In this document: one piece after another, positions 18,474-27,271 of the stretch
How positions within the stretch are numbered: the stretch's first letter is position 1
Layout: each line of letters begins with the position of its first letter
DNA from: JAGVSZ01 sp963747775
Lineage (GTDB): Bacteria; Pseudomonadota; Gammaproteobacteria; Burkholderiales; SG8-39
DNA length: 64,000 bases
Reading direction: 5' to 3'
Assembly (NCBI GenBank): GCA_963747775.1
Contig: CAVVGT010000014.1
Location: forward strand, 186,001-250,000
Translations under genes and position numbers: made by a program
Notes under the pieces: model-generated
Databases searched by the model: none
Told to the model about the DNA's origin: nothing
What the model saw: the letters and a program-made list of their open reading frames with translations, nothing else

Positions 18474-18638
18474 AGTCATCCGCGTCCCCGTAGGACCCTG
18501 GCCGAGCGCGACCCCGCGGTCCGGCGCCAGCGCTGCGACGAGATCCGGCGCGCCAATGCCGACCCGACGCTTGCCCGGGAATTCCTCCCGCAGAGCTCGA
18601 TGATCGCGAGCCTCCGGCGGGAACGGGCGATCGACTGA
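18474..18638 (+). pseudogene. Unidentified coding remnant (C-terminal fragment)
   Basis: The frame ending in TGA at 18636-18638 reads TLAERDPAVRRQRCDEIRRA and then a tail ending RRERAID. Third positions are almost all G or C, as in real genes here, but no start codon or ribosome site precedes it, and a stop lies just upstream at 18471. It looks like the surviving end of a degraded gene in the roughly 430-bp gap between the amidohydrolase and fadD. I do not recognise the family. Confidence 0.3.
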
Positions 18639-18804
18639 CGTCCGGCAGCGCGCTGTGGCGTGCGCGCGAGGGATTCCGCATAATCTCCTGTCTCCGGCAC
18701 CGGAACGAGGTATGCCTCGGCGCGAGAGGCCACAAGAAGACCATAGCGCAGCAGTCCGCGCGCCCGACTCTCGCGCGGCGACGAGAGGAGAGGAGAGGAA
18801 GACC

Positions 18805-20508
18805 GTGGAGAAAGTCTGGCTGAAGCGTTACCCGCCCGGCGTGCCGCACGAGGTGCGCTACGACGAGTTCGAATCGGTGCGCGACCTGTTCGAGGCAAGC
18901 GTGAAGAAGTTCGGCGACCGGCCCGCGTACCACAACATGGGCAAGTCGATCACCTTCGCCGACCTCGACCGGATGACGCGCGCGTTCGGGGCTTGGCTGC
19001 ACGCGAACGGATTCGGCAAGGGGACCCGCGTCGCGATCATGATGCCGAACGTGCTGCAGTACCCGGTGGCGCTGTTCGGGACGCACCGCGCGGGCGGCAT
19101 CGTCGTCAACGTCAACCCGCTGTACACCGCGCGCGAGCTCGAGCACCAGCTCAAGGACTCGGGCGCCGAGGTGATCGTCATCCTCGAGAACTTCGCCGCC
19201 ACGCTGCAGCAGGTGCTTTCGCGCACGCCGGTCAAGAAGGTCGTGATCGCCGCGCTCGGCGACATGCTCGGCTTCAAGGGGAAGATCGTCAACTTCGTCG
19301 TGCGCCACGTGAAGAAGATGGTGCCGGCGTTCGAGCTGCCGAATGCGCTGAGGTTCAACAACGTGATCGCCGACGGCGCGCGCCGCGAGCTCAAGCCGGT
19401 TGCCGTCGGACACGACGACGTCGCGTTCCTGCAGTATACCGGGGGCACGACCGGGGTCGCCAAGGGCGCGATGCTCGTTCATCGGAACATCCTCTCGAAC
19501 CTCGAGATGGTCCGGGCGTGGATGCTGCCGTTTCTCGGCGAGACGCCGCAGACCGTGATCACCGCGCTGCCGCTCTATCACATCTTTTCGCTGACGGCGA
19601 ACTGCCTGACGTTCATGAAGATGGGCGGCTGCAACGTGCTGATCACGAACCCGCGCGACATTCCGGGCTTCGCGAAGGAGCTGCAGAAGCACAAGTTCAC
19701 GATCATCACCGGCGTGAACACGCTCTACAACGCGCTGCTCCACAACGCCGAGTTCCTCAAGCTCGATTTCGGCTCGCTCAAGTGCGCCATCGGCGGCGGG
19801 ATGGCGGTGCAGAAGGCGGTCGCCGAGCGCTGGAAGCAGGCAACGGGCGTGCCCCTCATCGAAGCCTACGGCCTCACCGAGACCTCGCCGGCGGCGACCC
19901 TCAACCCCCTCGACCTCAAGGAGTTCAACGGCTCGATCGGCCTGCCGGCGCCCTCGACCGAGGTCGGCATCCGCGCCGACGACGGCCGCTGGCTGCCGAT
20001 CTGGGACGGGGTGCGGCCGGTCGAGGAGTGCACCGGCGAGATCTGCATCAAGGGGCCGCAGGTGATGGCCGGCTACTGGCAGAAGCCCGAGGAGACCGCG
20101 AAGGTGATGACGCCCGACGGCTTCTTCATGACCGGGGACATCGGGTACATGGACCGGGAAGGGTTCACCCGCATCGTCGACCGCAAGAAGGACATGATCC
20201 TCGTGTCGGGCTTCAACGTGTACCCGAACGAGATCGAGGGTGTCCTCGCGATGCATCCGGGCGTGCTGGAGTGCGCGGCGATCGGCGTGCCGGACGCGAA
20301 GTCGGGCGAGGCGGTGAAGGTGTTCGTCGTGAAGAAGGACCCGGCCCTCACCGAAGACTCGATCCGCAAGCACTGCGAAGAGCATCTCACCGGCTACAAG
20401 CGACCGCGCTACATCGAGTTCCGCGCCGACCTGCCGAAGACGAACGTCGGCAAGATCCTGCGCCGCGCGCTGCGCGACGAGGAGGTCGGGCAGAGGAAGC
20501 CCGCTTAG
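18805..20508 (+). CDS. fadD: Long-chain fatty-acid--CoA ligase
   Basis: A 567-residue ANL-superfamily adenylating enzyme that activates fatty acids to acyl-CoA via acyl-AMP. The AMP-binding P-loop YTGGTTGVAKGAM lies at about residues 211-223, the second motif is EAYGLTETSPAAT, the hinge segment is DRKKDMILVSGFNVYPNEIE, and the C-terminal catalytic Lys lies in LPKTNVGKILRRAL. The start MEKVWLKRYPPGVPHEV is characteristic of betaproteobacterial FadD. The GTG at 18805 is preceded by an unusually long purine tract (AGGAGAGGAGAGGAAG). It is a single gene followed by an EamA transporter; the fatty-acid regulator is not in view. Confidence 0.94.
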   Translation: MEKVWLKRYPPGVPHEVRYDEFESVRDLFEASVKKFGDRPAYHNMGKSITFADLDRMTRAFGAWLHANGFGKGTRVAIMMPNVLQYPVALFGTHRAGGIVVNVNPLYTARELEHQLKDSGAEVIVILENFAATLQQVLSRTPVKKVVIAALGDMLGFKGKIVNFVVRHVKKMVPAFELPNALRFNNVIADGARRELKPVAVGHDDVAFLQYTGGTTGVAKGAMLVHRNILSNLEMVRAWMLPFLGETPQTVITALPLYHIFSLTANCLTFMKMGGCNVLITNPRDIPGFAKELQKHKFTIITGVNTLYNALLHNAEFLKLDFGSLKCAIGGGMAVQKAVAERWKQATGVPLIEAYGLTETSPAATLNPLDLKEFNGSIGLPAPSTEVGIRADDGRWLPIWDGVRPVEECTGEICIKGPQVMAGYWQKPEETAKVMTPDGFFMTGDIGYMDREGFTRIVDRKKDMILVSGFNVYPNEIEGVLAMHPGVLECAAIGVPDAKSGEAVKVFVVKKDPALTEDSIRKHCEEHLTGYKRPRYIEFRADLPKTNVGKILRRALRDEEVGQRKPA

Positions 20509-20582
20509 CCGGACGCCGCCGGCGGCACGTCGTCAGCCCTCACCGGAAGCCCGCCGGGCACGCCCAGCGGAGTTCCGCGCGC

Positions 20583-21497
20583 ATGAAACAGGACCGCTTC
20601 GCCGCCGGAATCGCGCTGCTGATGATCACCGTGCTGTCGTGGGGCGGGACCTTTCCGGTGGGCAAGGCGGCGGTGGCGGGCATCGATCCGTTCTGGCTCG
20701 CGGCGATCCGGTATGGCGTGACCGTCTTCGTGTTCGCCGCGATCCTGGCGGCGGTCGAGGGGCGGTCCGCCTTCGACTACCAGGGCCGGTTCGCCACCGC
20801 GGCCGTGATCGGCATCGTCGGTTTCGGGGGCTTCAACACGCTCGCGTTCATCGGCCTCCAGTACAGCAAGGCCGAGCACGTCGCGCTGATCAACGCGCTG
20901 CAGGCCCCGATCACCGCGCTCGCGCACTGGGCCTGGCGTGGCGTGCGCCCGGCGAACGTCACGCTCGCGTGCATGGCGGTCGCCTTCGTCGGGGTGTTCT
21001 TCGTCGCGACGCACGGCGATCCGGCCGCCGCCCTGAGGGGCGGCTCGCTCGTCGGGGACCTGCTTGCGCTTGCGGCCGCGGTGAGCTGGGTGGTCTTCTC
21101 GCTCGGCGTGGTCAAGCTCGCCGGGTTCAGCGCGATCCGCTACATGACCCTCACCTGCATCCCCGGTGCGGTCGCCCTCTTCGCGTTTGCGCTCGTCGCC
21201 ACCGCGCTCGGCGCCGTCGTGCCGGACGCGGCGACGCTCCGCGCCCACGGGTGGGAAGTGGCCTACCTCATCGTCTTCACGTCGATCGTCGGGGTGATGT
21301 GCTGGATTGCGGGCATCCAGCGGGTCGGGCCGCTCGACGCCGCGCTGCTGGCGAATCTCGTGCCAATCGTCGCGTTCGCGATCGGGGCCGCGGTCGGGAC
21401 GCCGTTCGACGCGTTCGAGCTGGCCGGCGCCGCCCTGGTCATAGTGGCCCTGATGGCCAACAACCTCCTCCTCCGGCGCCGGGCCGCGCACGGGTGA
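20583..21497 (+). CDS. EamA/DMT family transporter
   Basis: A 304-residue inner-membrane protein with ten predicted helices in two EamA repeats. Repeat 1 starts with LLMITVLSWGGTFPVGKAAV and repeat 2 with SLVGDLLALAAAVSWVVFSL. DMT proteins typically export amino acids or metabolites; no substrate can be assigned. It lies 74 bp downstream of fadD on the same strand and may share its transcript. Confidence 0.9.
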   Translation: MKQDRFAAGIALLMITVLSWGGTFPVGKAAVAGIDPFWLAAIRYGVTVFVFAAILAAVEGRSAFDYQGRFATAAVIGIVGFGGFNTLAFIGLQYSKAEHVALINALQAPITALAHWAWRGVRPANVTLACMAVAFVGVFFVATHGDPAAALRGGSLVGDLLALAAAVSWVVFSLGVVKLAGFSAIRYMTLTCIPGAVALFAFALVATALGAVVPDAATLRAHGWEVAYLIVFTSIVGVMCWIAGIQRVGPLDAALLANLVPIVAFAIGAAVGTPFDAFELAGAALVIVALMANNLLLRRRAAHG

Positions 21498-21546
21498 GGT
21501 CTTTCCGCGGGCCTTGCCCGGGGTTAGTGCGCCGCAACAAATCCTC

Positions 21547-21555
21547 TGGTATAAA
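21547..21555 (+). promoter_or_regulatory. Extended -10 promoter element
   Basis: TGG-TATAAA fits the extended -10 pattern TGnTATAAT, about 50 bp before the PHB depolymerase start and in one of the few AT-richer spots of this region. No good -35 box stands at the usual distance, which is tolerated by extended -10 promoters. The stretch between it and the gene contains two GTTAA repeats (around 21569 and 21580) that might bind a regulator. Confidence 0.4.
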
Positions 21556-21603
21556 CACGCGAGCTTGTTAACCACGTCGTTAATTGCGACAGGAGGTCAC
21601 GGA

Positions 21604-22828
21604 GTGCTCTACGCGCTGCACGAAATGCAACACGCGCTGCTCGCCCCGTGGAACGTCTGGGCGAAAACGCACCACGAGCTGTTCTCGCACCCCTTCAGCC
21701 CGCTCGCATATTCGCCCGGGGCGAAGCGCGTCGCGGCCTCCGCGGACCTGATGCATCGCCTGACCAAGCGCTACGACAAGCCCGAGTTCGGGCTCGACCA
21801 TACGATCATCGACGGCGCCGAGGTGGCGCTCACCGAGCGCGTCGCCGTGTCCAAGCCGTTCTGCCGCCTCCTGCACTTCGAGCGCGCCGCGACGCGCAAC
21901 GACCCGGTGGTGCTGCTGGTCGCGCCGCTCTCCGGTCACTTCGCCACGCTGCTGCGCGACACGGTGCGCGCGTTCGCTGCCCGACCACGAGGTCTACGTC
22001 ACCGACTGGGCGGACGCGAAGCTGGTGCCGATCTCGCAGGGCGCGTTCCACCTCGACGACTACGTCGACTACGTGCGCGAGTTCATCCGCCATCTCGGGC
22101 CGTCGGTGCACGTGATATCGGTCTGCCAGCCGACGGTGCCGGTGCTCGCGGCGGTGGCGCTGATGGCGGCCGACGGCGAGGCGGTGCAGCCGCGCACGAT
22201 GACGATGATGGGCGGGCCGATCGACGCGCGCCGCAGCCCGACCGCGGTCACCAATCTCGCGCTCAGGCATCCGCTGTCGTGGTTCGACCGCCGCCTGATC
22301 GAGCGCGTGCCGCGCGAAGTATCCCGGCTTCATGCGCCGCGTCTATCCCGGCTTCCTGCAGTACGCCGGATTCGTGGCGATGAACCCCGACCGCCACGTC
22401 GATTCGCACTGGCACTACTACCATGCATCTCGTGGCCGGCGACGGCGACAGCGCCGACTCGCACCGCCGCTTCTACGACGAGTACAACGCGGTGCTCGAC
22501 ATGCCGGCCGAGTACTACCTCGACACGATTCGCACCGTCTTCCAGGAGTTCGCTACTGGCGCAGGGCACGATGCGGGTGCGCGGCCAGCCGGTGCGGCCG
22601 GATGCGGTCACGAAAACCGCGCTGCTTCACCATCGAGGGCGAGCTCGACGATATCTCCGGCAACGGCCAGACCGAGGCCGCGCAGGCGCTGTGCGCCGGC
22701 ATTCCCGCGAAGCGCCGCGAGCACTACCTCGTGCCGAAGGCGTCGGCCACTACGGCATCTTCAGCGGCCGCAAGTGGCGCGAGGCGATCGCACCGCGGAT
22801 CCGGGAGTTCATCCGGCGGCACGCTTGA
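21604..22828 (+). pseudogene. phaZ: Intracellular polyhydroxyalkanoate depolymerase, frame broken several times
   Basis: An intracellular PHB depolymerase of the PhaZ1 type that mobilises storage granules. The family-specific start MLYALHEMQHALLAPWNVWA follows a strong site (AGGAGGT) and a GTG codon at 21604. The nucleophile region VISVCQPTVPVLAAVALMA has cysteine where secreted depolymerases have serine, as in the Cupriavidus PhaZ1 group. The C-terminal His segment is VGHYGIFSGRKWRE. The frame changes near 21985, 22320, 22425, 22560, 22625 and 22740, yet conserved sequence continues in each piece. The gene is therefore probably intact in the organism. Confidence 0.75.
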
Positions 22829-22832
22829 AACG

Positions 22833-22858
22833 GGAATTGCCCCCCGTGCGGCAATTCC
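22833..22858. repeat. Perfect inverted repeat after phaZ
   Basis: GGAATTGCC at 22833-22841 and GGCAATTCC at 22850-22858 form a perfect 9-bp stem with an 8-base loop, five bases after the phaZ stop. No T-run follows. It could stabilise the phaZ 3' end or be the first of a chain of hairpins that continues to 22967. Confidence 0.55.
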
Positions 22859-22942
22859 GCTGACATCGGGGAGCGCGAGGGGCCGTGCCCCCTCGTAGCG
22901 TCACTAGGGGCTTAACCCCACCCGCGGCTGCGGGCCGTTAGA

Positions 22943-22967
22943 GCCTCCGGGACACCCACCCGGAGGC
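22943..22967 (+). promoter_or_regulatory. Leader hairpin burying the ribosome site of the VIT/VWA gene
   Basis: GCCTCCGGG (22943-22951) and CCCGGAGGC (22959-22967) form a perfect 9-bp stem with a 7-base loop. The right arm contains GGAGG, the ribosome site for the ATG at 22971, so in the folded RNA the site is paired. Upstream lie a 7-bp hairpin at 22876-22895 (CGAGGGG / CCCCTCG) and a 5-bp one at 22921-22934 (CCCGC / GCGGG). Translational control is inferred; no known riboswitch core was recognised. Confidence 0.5.
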
Positions 22968-22970
22968 CTT

Positions 22971-25865
22971 ATGACCGCGCTTCGCGCGGCGCTCGTCGCG
23001 CCGCTCCTGCTTCTTCTTGCGCTGCCTGCGGCTGCGCAGCACGTCACGCCCCGTCCGCGGCTCGCGATCTCCACGCCAGTCGAACAGCCGGTGGTCCTTC
23101 AGTCGGTGCGCATCGCCGCCGAGATCGGCGCGGGCCTCGCGTTGACGAGCGTCGAGCTGACCTTCTACAACCCCAACCGCCGCGTCCTCGAGGGCGAGCT
23201 GCAGTTCCCGCTCCTCGACGGCCAGACGGTGGTCGGCATGGCCATGGAGATCGACGGCAACCTGCGCGAGGCGGTGCCGGTCGAAAAGGCACGCGGGCAG
23301 ATGGTTTTCGAGGACGTCACGCGCCAACGCATCGATCCCGCGCTGCTCGAGGCGACGCAGGGCAACAACTACAAGCTGCGCGTCTACCCGATTCTTCCCG
23401 AGCGCACCAAGCAGGTCGTCATCCGCTACAGCGAGTCGCTGAAGGCGATCGCCGGCCGGCACGCCTATCGCGTGCCGCTCGACTACGCCGAGCGGGTGCC
23501 ATCCTTCTCGCTGCGCATCGCCGTGCACGGGGCGCTCGCGCGGCCGGCGGTGGTACGCGGGATCGCGGAGGGGCTCGCGTTCGCCCGCGACGGCGGGCTC
23601 TGGCAGGCCCGCGCCGAGCGCAGCGACTTTGTCGGGCGCGGGCTGCTCGAGCTTGCCCTGCCCCCAGTTGCCGGCCCGCAGGTCGTCACGCAGCGGTTCG
23701 AGGGCCGGCGCTACTTCTACGCCGAGGTTCCGGTCGCGACGAGCCGTGCGCCGCGCATGCCGCCCGGCGTCGTCGGGATCGTCTGGGACGCGTCGGGATC
23801 CGGCGCGGCACGCGACCGCGCGCGCGAGTTCGGGCTGCTCGATGCCTACTTCGGGCGACTGCGCAACGCCGAAGTGCGCCTGGTGCTCCTGCGGGAGCGC
23901 GCCGCTGCACCGCAGGTCTTCCGCGTTGCCGACGGCGACTGGAGCGCGCTGCGCAAGGTGCTCGAGGGGACTCCGTACGACGGTGCGACCAACCTCGGTG
24001 CGTTCCGTCCCGAGCCCGAAGTGGGGGAGTACCTGCTCTTCAGCGACGGCCTCGCCAACTTCGGCGACGTGCCGTTCCCGCAATTGCGCGTCCCGGTCTA
24101 CGCGATTTCCGCCGCAACGAAGGCGGATCCGTCGCGTCTGCGGCACATCGCGCACGCAAACGGCGGGAAGTTCATCGATCTAACCGCCTTGGCGCCGCGG
24201 GCCGCCGCCACGGCCCTCCTCACCGAGACGTCGCGACTCGGCGAGCTGACGGGCGAGGGCGTCACGGACCTGGTTGCGGCGTCGCCGCATCCCGAACAGG
24301 GCCGCATCCTGGTGGCGGGCGTGCTGACCGAGCCGTCCGGCACCCTGCGCCTTACGTTCGGCCGCGGCGGCGCGCCGCGCACGACGCTCCAGGTCCCGAT
24401 CGCAGGCGATCGCGCCGACACCCCGCTCGCGGCCGCACAGTGGGCGCGCCTGCGCATCGCGTCGCTCGAGGGCGAGCACGAGCTGAACAAGGGCGCGATC
24501 CGGCGGCTCGGCAAGGCGTTCGGTGTGGTCACGCGCGAGACCTCGCTCATCGTGCTCGACCGCGTCGAGGACTACGCGCGCTTCGAGATCGCCCCGCCGC
24601 CCGAGCTGACGGCCGAGTACCAGCGGCTGGTCGGTGTCCTCGCGCAGCGCAAGCGCGTCGACGAGGGGGCGCAGCTGGAGCGCGTGGTCGCGATGCTGCG
24701 CGAGAAGGAGGCGTGGTGGCAGCGCGAGTTTCCGAAGGGCGCCCGGCCGGCGGTGAAGTCCGAACCCGCGCCGAATGTCGCCCCTCGGGCGCTGCGCGAC
24801 AGCGCCCGGCTCGAGCGCCAGCTGGAGTTTGCGCGCCCGGAGCAGCGTTCGGCGGCAGCGGCCCCCGCTCCGGCGGCGGCCCCGCAGGCCCGCCTCGCTG
24901 AAGAGGCCGTGGCGAAGCGTGCGGACCGCGCGGCCCCGGGGGGAATCGCGATCCAGCTCAAGCGCTGGACGCCCGATGCACCGTACATCGCGCGGCTACG
25001 CGAGGCGCCGGCCGCGGACCTGTATCGCGTCTACCTCGACGAGCGGCCGGGCTACGGCGCGAGCACCGCGTTTTTCCTCGACGCGGCCGACCAGTTCTTC
25101 GAGAAGGGCCTGCGCGAGCTCGGCGTGCGCGTGCTGACGAACCTCGCCGAGCTGGATCTCGAGAACCGGCACGTCCTGCGCATCCTCGGCTACCGACTGG
25201 TGCAGGCGGGCGAGGCGCCGCTCGCGTTGCCGGTGTTCCGGCGCGTGCTGGAACTCGCGCCGGAGGAGCCGCAGTCCTATCGCGATCTCGGCCTCGCGTA
25301 CGCCGCGGACGGCCAGCCGCAGAAGGCGGTCGACGTGCTCTACGAGGTGGTGGCGCGCCCATGGCACGGCCGGTTCCCGGAAGTGGAGCTGATCGCGCTC
25401 GCCGAACTGAATGCCCTCGTCGCGACCTCCGCAATCCCGCTCGACACGAGTCGCTTCGACCCGCGGGTGCTCAAGAACCTTCCCGTGGATCTGCGCGTCG
25501 TGCTCACCTGGGACGCGGACAACACCGACATCGACCTGTGGGTCACCGACCCGAACGGCGAGCGCGCGTACTACGGCAACCCGCTGTCCTACCAGGGCGG
25601 GCGGATGTCGCGCGACTTCACCGGCGGGTATGGACCGGAGGAGTTCTCGCTGAAGCAGGCGAAGCCAGGGAAGTACACGATTCAGGCGAACTTCTACGGC
25701 CACCGCCAGCAGATCGTCGCCGGCGCGACGACGCTGCAGGTCAAGCTGCAGACGCGCTTCGGCACGCGCGAGGTCGAGGAGCGGACCGTCACGCTGCGCC
25801 TGCAGAGCCGCGGCGGGATGGTGGCGGTGGGCGAGTTCGAGGTGGGTGCATGGCGCGCGCAGTAG
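22971..25865 (+). CDS. Exported VIT/VWA-domain protein with TPR and DUF2135-like C terminus
   Basis: A 964-residue protein with a signal peptide (residues 1-24, ending AAAQH). Domains in order: a VIT domain (about 30-150), a von Willebrand A domain (about 260-410) with the MIDAS start WDASGSG (Asp near residue 273), an Ala-rich linker (about 600-660), a TPR-like helical stretch (about 700-810), and a C-terminal beta domain resembling DUF2135 (WDADNTDIDLWVTDPNGE, then YTIQANFYGHRQQ). Bacterial VIT/VWA proteins are thought to be surface or periplasmic adhesion or assembly factors; the exact role is unknown. The ribosome site sits in a strong hairpin. The frame is clean along its whole length. 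Confidence 0.88.
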   Translation: MTALRAALVAPLLLLLALPAAAQHVTPRPRLAISTPVEQPVVLQSVRIAAEIGAGLALTSVELTFYNPNRRVLEGELQFPLLDGQTVVGMAMEIDGNLREAVPVEKARGQMVFEDVTRQRIDPALLEATQGNNYKLRVYPILPERTKQVVIRYSESLKAIAGRHAYRVPLDYAERVPSFSLRIAVHGALARPAVVRGIAEGLAFARDGGLWQARAERSDFVGRGLLELALPPVAGPQVVTQRFEGRRYFYAEVPVATSRAPRMPPGVVGIVWDASGSGAARDRAREFGLLDAYFGRLRNAEVRLVLLRERAAAPQVFRVADGDWSALRKVLEGTPYDGATNLGAFRPEPEVGEYLLFSDGLANFGDVPFPQLRVPVYAISAATKADPSRLRHIAHANGGKFIDLTALAPRAAATALLTETSRLGELTGEGVTDLVAASPHPEQGRILVAGVLTEPSGTLRLTFGRGGAPRTTLQVPIAGDRADTPLAAAQWARLRIASLEGEHELNKGAIRRLGKAFGVVTRETSLIVLDRVEDYARFEIAPPPELTAEYQRLVGVLAQRKRVDEGAQLERVVAMLREKEAWWQREFPKGARPAVKSEPAPNVAPRALRDSARLERQLEFARPEQRSAAAAPAPAAAPQARLAEEAVAKRADRAAPGGIAIQLKRWTPDAPYIARLREAPAADLYRVYLDERPGYGASTAFFLDAADQFFEKGLRELGVRVLTNLAELDLENRHVLRILGYRLVQAGEAPLALPVFRRVLELAPEEPQSYRDLGLAYAADGQPQKAVDVLYEVVARPWHGRFPEVELIALAELNALVATSAIPLDTSRFDPRVLKNLPVDLRVVLTWDADNTDIDLWVTDPNGERAYYGNPLSYQGGRMSRDFTGGYGPEEFSLKQAKPGKYTIQANFYGHRQQIVAGATTLQVKLQTRFGTREVEERTVTLRLQSRGGMVAVGEFEVGAWRAQ

Positions 25866-25902
25866 ACAGAACCGAGGGCAGGATGGTAAGTGTCGCCTCG
25901 TC

Positions 25903-26373
25903 ATGTCGATCGATCGTTGCGAGTGCAACCAACTGCGCCGGGGCTTCATCGCGGGTGCTACGGGGCTGCTCCTGATCCCCGCGGCGCGTGCCCAGGGACG
26001 GGACCTGCCGCCCATCGGCCAGCCCGAGAGCCCGACGCGCGACGCCTTCATGCGCCGCGCGCTCGAGATGCGGCGGATCTCGGTCGAGCGCGGCGACCAG
26101 GCCTACGGCGCGGTGATCGTGAAGGACGGCAGGATCGTGGGCGAAGGGATCAGTGCGGTGATCACCGCGAACGACCCGACCGCGCATGCGGAGATGCAGG
26201 GCATCCGCGACGCCGCGCGACGGCTCGGCACGCGCGACCTGGCGGGCTGCGAGATGTACGGCACCTCGCGCGCCTGCCCGATGTGCGAAGCCGGCGCGTA
26301 CTGGGCGCGCGTGTCGCGGATGTACTACGGCGAGGGGATCGCGGACGCAGGGGCGCCGCGGCTATCCCGCTAG
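25903..26373 (+). CDS. Nucleoside/base deaminase with Tat-type signal peptide
   Basis: A 156-residue protein of the cytidine/guanine deaminase superfamily. Zinc ligands and the proton shuttle fit PTAHAEMQGIRDAA (HAE) and SRACPMCEAGAYWA (PMC plus an upstream Cys). The N terminus reads QLRRGFIAGATGLLLIPAAR followed by AQG, a twin-arginine signal with hydrophobic core and AxA-like cleavage. The folded metalloenzyme would therefore be exported, unusual for a family that normally acts in the cytosol. The substrate is unknown. The ATG at 25903 is chosen because it directly precedes the Tat motif. It overlaps the converging lipoprotein gene by 12 bp. Confidence 0.82.
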   Translation: MSIDRCECNQLRRGFIAGATGLLLIPAARAQGRDLPPIGQPESPTRDAFMRRALEMRRISVERGDQAYGAVIVKDGRIVGEGISAVITANDPTAHAEMQGIRDAARRLGTRDLAGCEMYGTSRACPMCEAGAYWARVSRMYYGEGIADAGAPRLSR

Positions 26374-26661
26374 GGAAGCCCGCACCGCCTTATCGTAGCG
26401 GTCGCGCGGCGCGATGCCGTCCTCGGGCACCAGCGTGTAGCTCTGGACGCACTCGACCGCGCGCGCCCTGAGCTGGGTGCAGAACGCATCCTCGAACACC
26501 CGGCGCACCGTGCCCTCGCGCGTGATGCCGATCACGAGGACCCGCTTCATCGGGCCGCCGGTGTAGGCCGGGTCCTGCCACTGCTGCACGATCTTCGTCG
26601 GCCCCACGCAGCCGGCGAGCGCGACGGCGGCGAACAGGCAGATCCGGGTTGCGAGGCGCAT
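26362..26661 (-). CDS. Putative lipoprotein, short (DUF4136-like)
   Basis: A 99-residue lipoprotein precursor from the ATG at 26661: hydrophobic signal, lipobox ALAGC, then KIVQQWQDPAYTGGPMKRVL, which resembles the start of DUF4136-type outer-membrane lipoproteins. Those are usually nearly twice as long, so this copy appears to lack the C-terminal half. It may be a deletion product where the gene meets the converging deaminase. In-frame upstream starts at 26685 and 26706 are possible. Confidence 0.6.
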   Translation of the reverse strand: MRLATRICLFAAVALAGCVGPTKIVQQWQDPAYTGGPMKRVLVIGITREGTVRRVFEDAFCTQLRARAVECVQSYTLVPEDGIAPRDRYDKAVRASLAG

Positions 26662-26692
26662 CAATGCTTCTACTCGAGGGGACATGCGCCGA

Positions 26693-27178
26693 TCATAGGT
26701 AGGCAATCAGGCGTCCGCAGGCAATCACGCCGAGCCAGATCGCGAGCGAGATGAGCGCCGAGGCTTTCACCGAGAGCGGGGTCGGCTGGTGCTGGTCCCA
26801 CGTCGAGACCGAGCGGTAGACGCCGTTGTGGAACGCAAGCGCGTTGACGCCCGCGAGCGCGATCAGCAGGAGCTTGACGCGGAACGCCGGATTGCCGGCG
26901 AAGTCGGTCGCGTGCGCCGAGAGCATCGCGACGCCGCTCGGCACGATCAGCAGCAGCGCGACCCAGGACCACGGCAGCAGGTGCCGCTCGAGCGAGCGGA
27001 TCGATACCGTCCGCGAGAAGCCGAGCAGCCGCAGATCGAAGAGCACCACCGAACCGACGAAGGTCGCGATCCCGACGATGTGGACGATCTCGACGATCGG
27101 GTAGGTCCACAGCGAGTGTCGCATCACCTCGGCGAGGGACGAGTGCTCGAGTACCGAGAGCCATTCCGTGAAATCCAT
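26693..27178 (-). CDS. Small integral membrane protein (DUF6644-like)
   Basis: 161 residues with four or five hydrophobic segments. Histidines in the first two helices (VMRHSLWTYPIVEIVHIVG) and near the fourth (ALAFHNGVYRS) suggest haem or metal contacts. It resembles the uncharacterised DUF6644 membrane family. A DUF6152-like periplasmic protein gene lies upstream on the same strand (27272-27619), a pairing I recall from other proteobacteria, so the two probably work together. Function unknown. Confidence 0.72.
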   Translation of the reverse strand: MDFTEWLSVLEHSSLAEVMRHSLWTYPIVEIVHIVGIATFVGSVVLFDLRLLGFSRTVSIRSLERHLLPWSWVALLLIVPSGVAMLSAHATDFAGNPAFRVKLLLIALAGVNALAFHNGVYRSVSTWDQHQPTPLSVKASALISLAIWLGVIACGRLIAYL

Positions 27179-27271
27179 GGTGTCCGGCCGCGCGGGACTC
27201 GCGCGTTCGCTCCTCCTCTTTGCGCCGCGGGGCGGGGGGCTTCTCGAGCGACCCCCTCGGCCGGCCGCGCG

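Noticed and set aside
18397..20385. A 662-codon frame antisense to fadD
   Set aside because: Composition is that of a mirror frame (Arg, His, Leu, Asp rich), and the sense strand encodes a textbook acyl-CoA synthetase.
22829..22970. CRISPR-like or REP-type repeat array
   Set aside because: The hairpins differ in sequence and length; no repeated unit with spacers is present.
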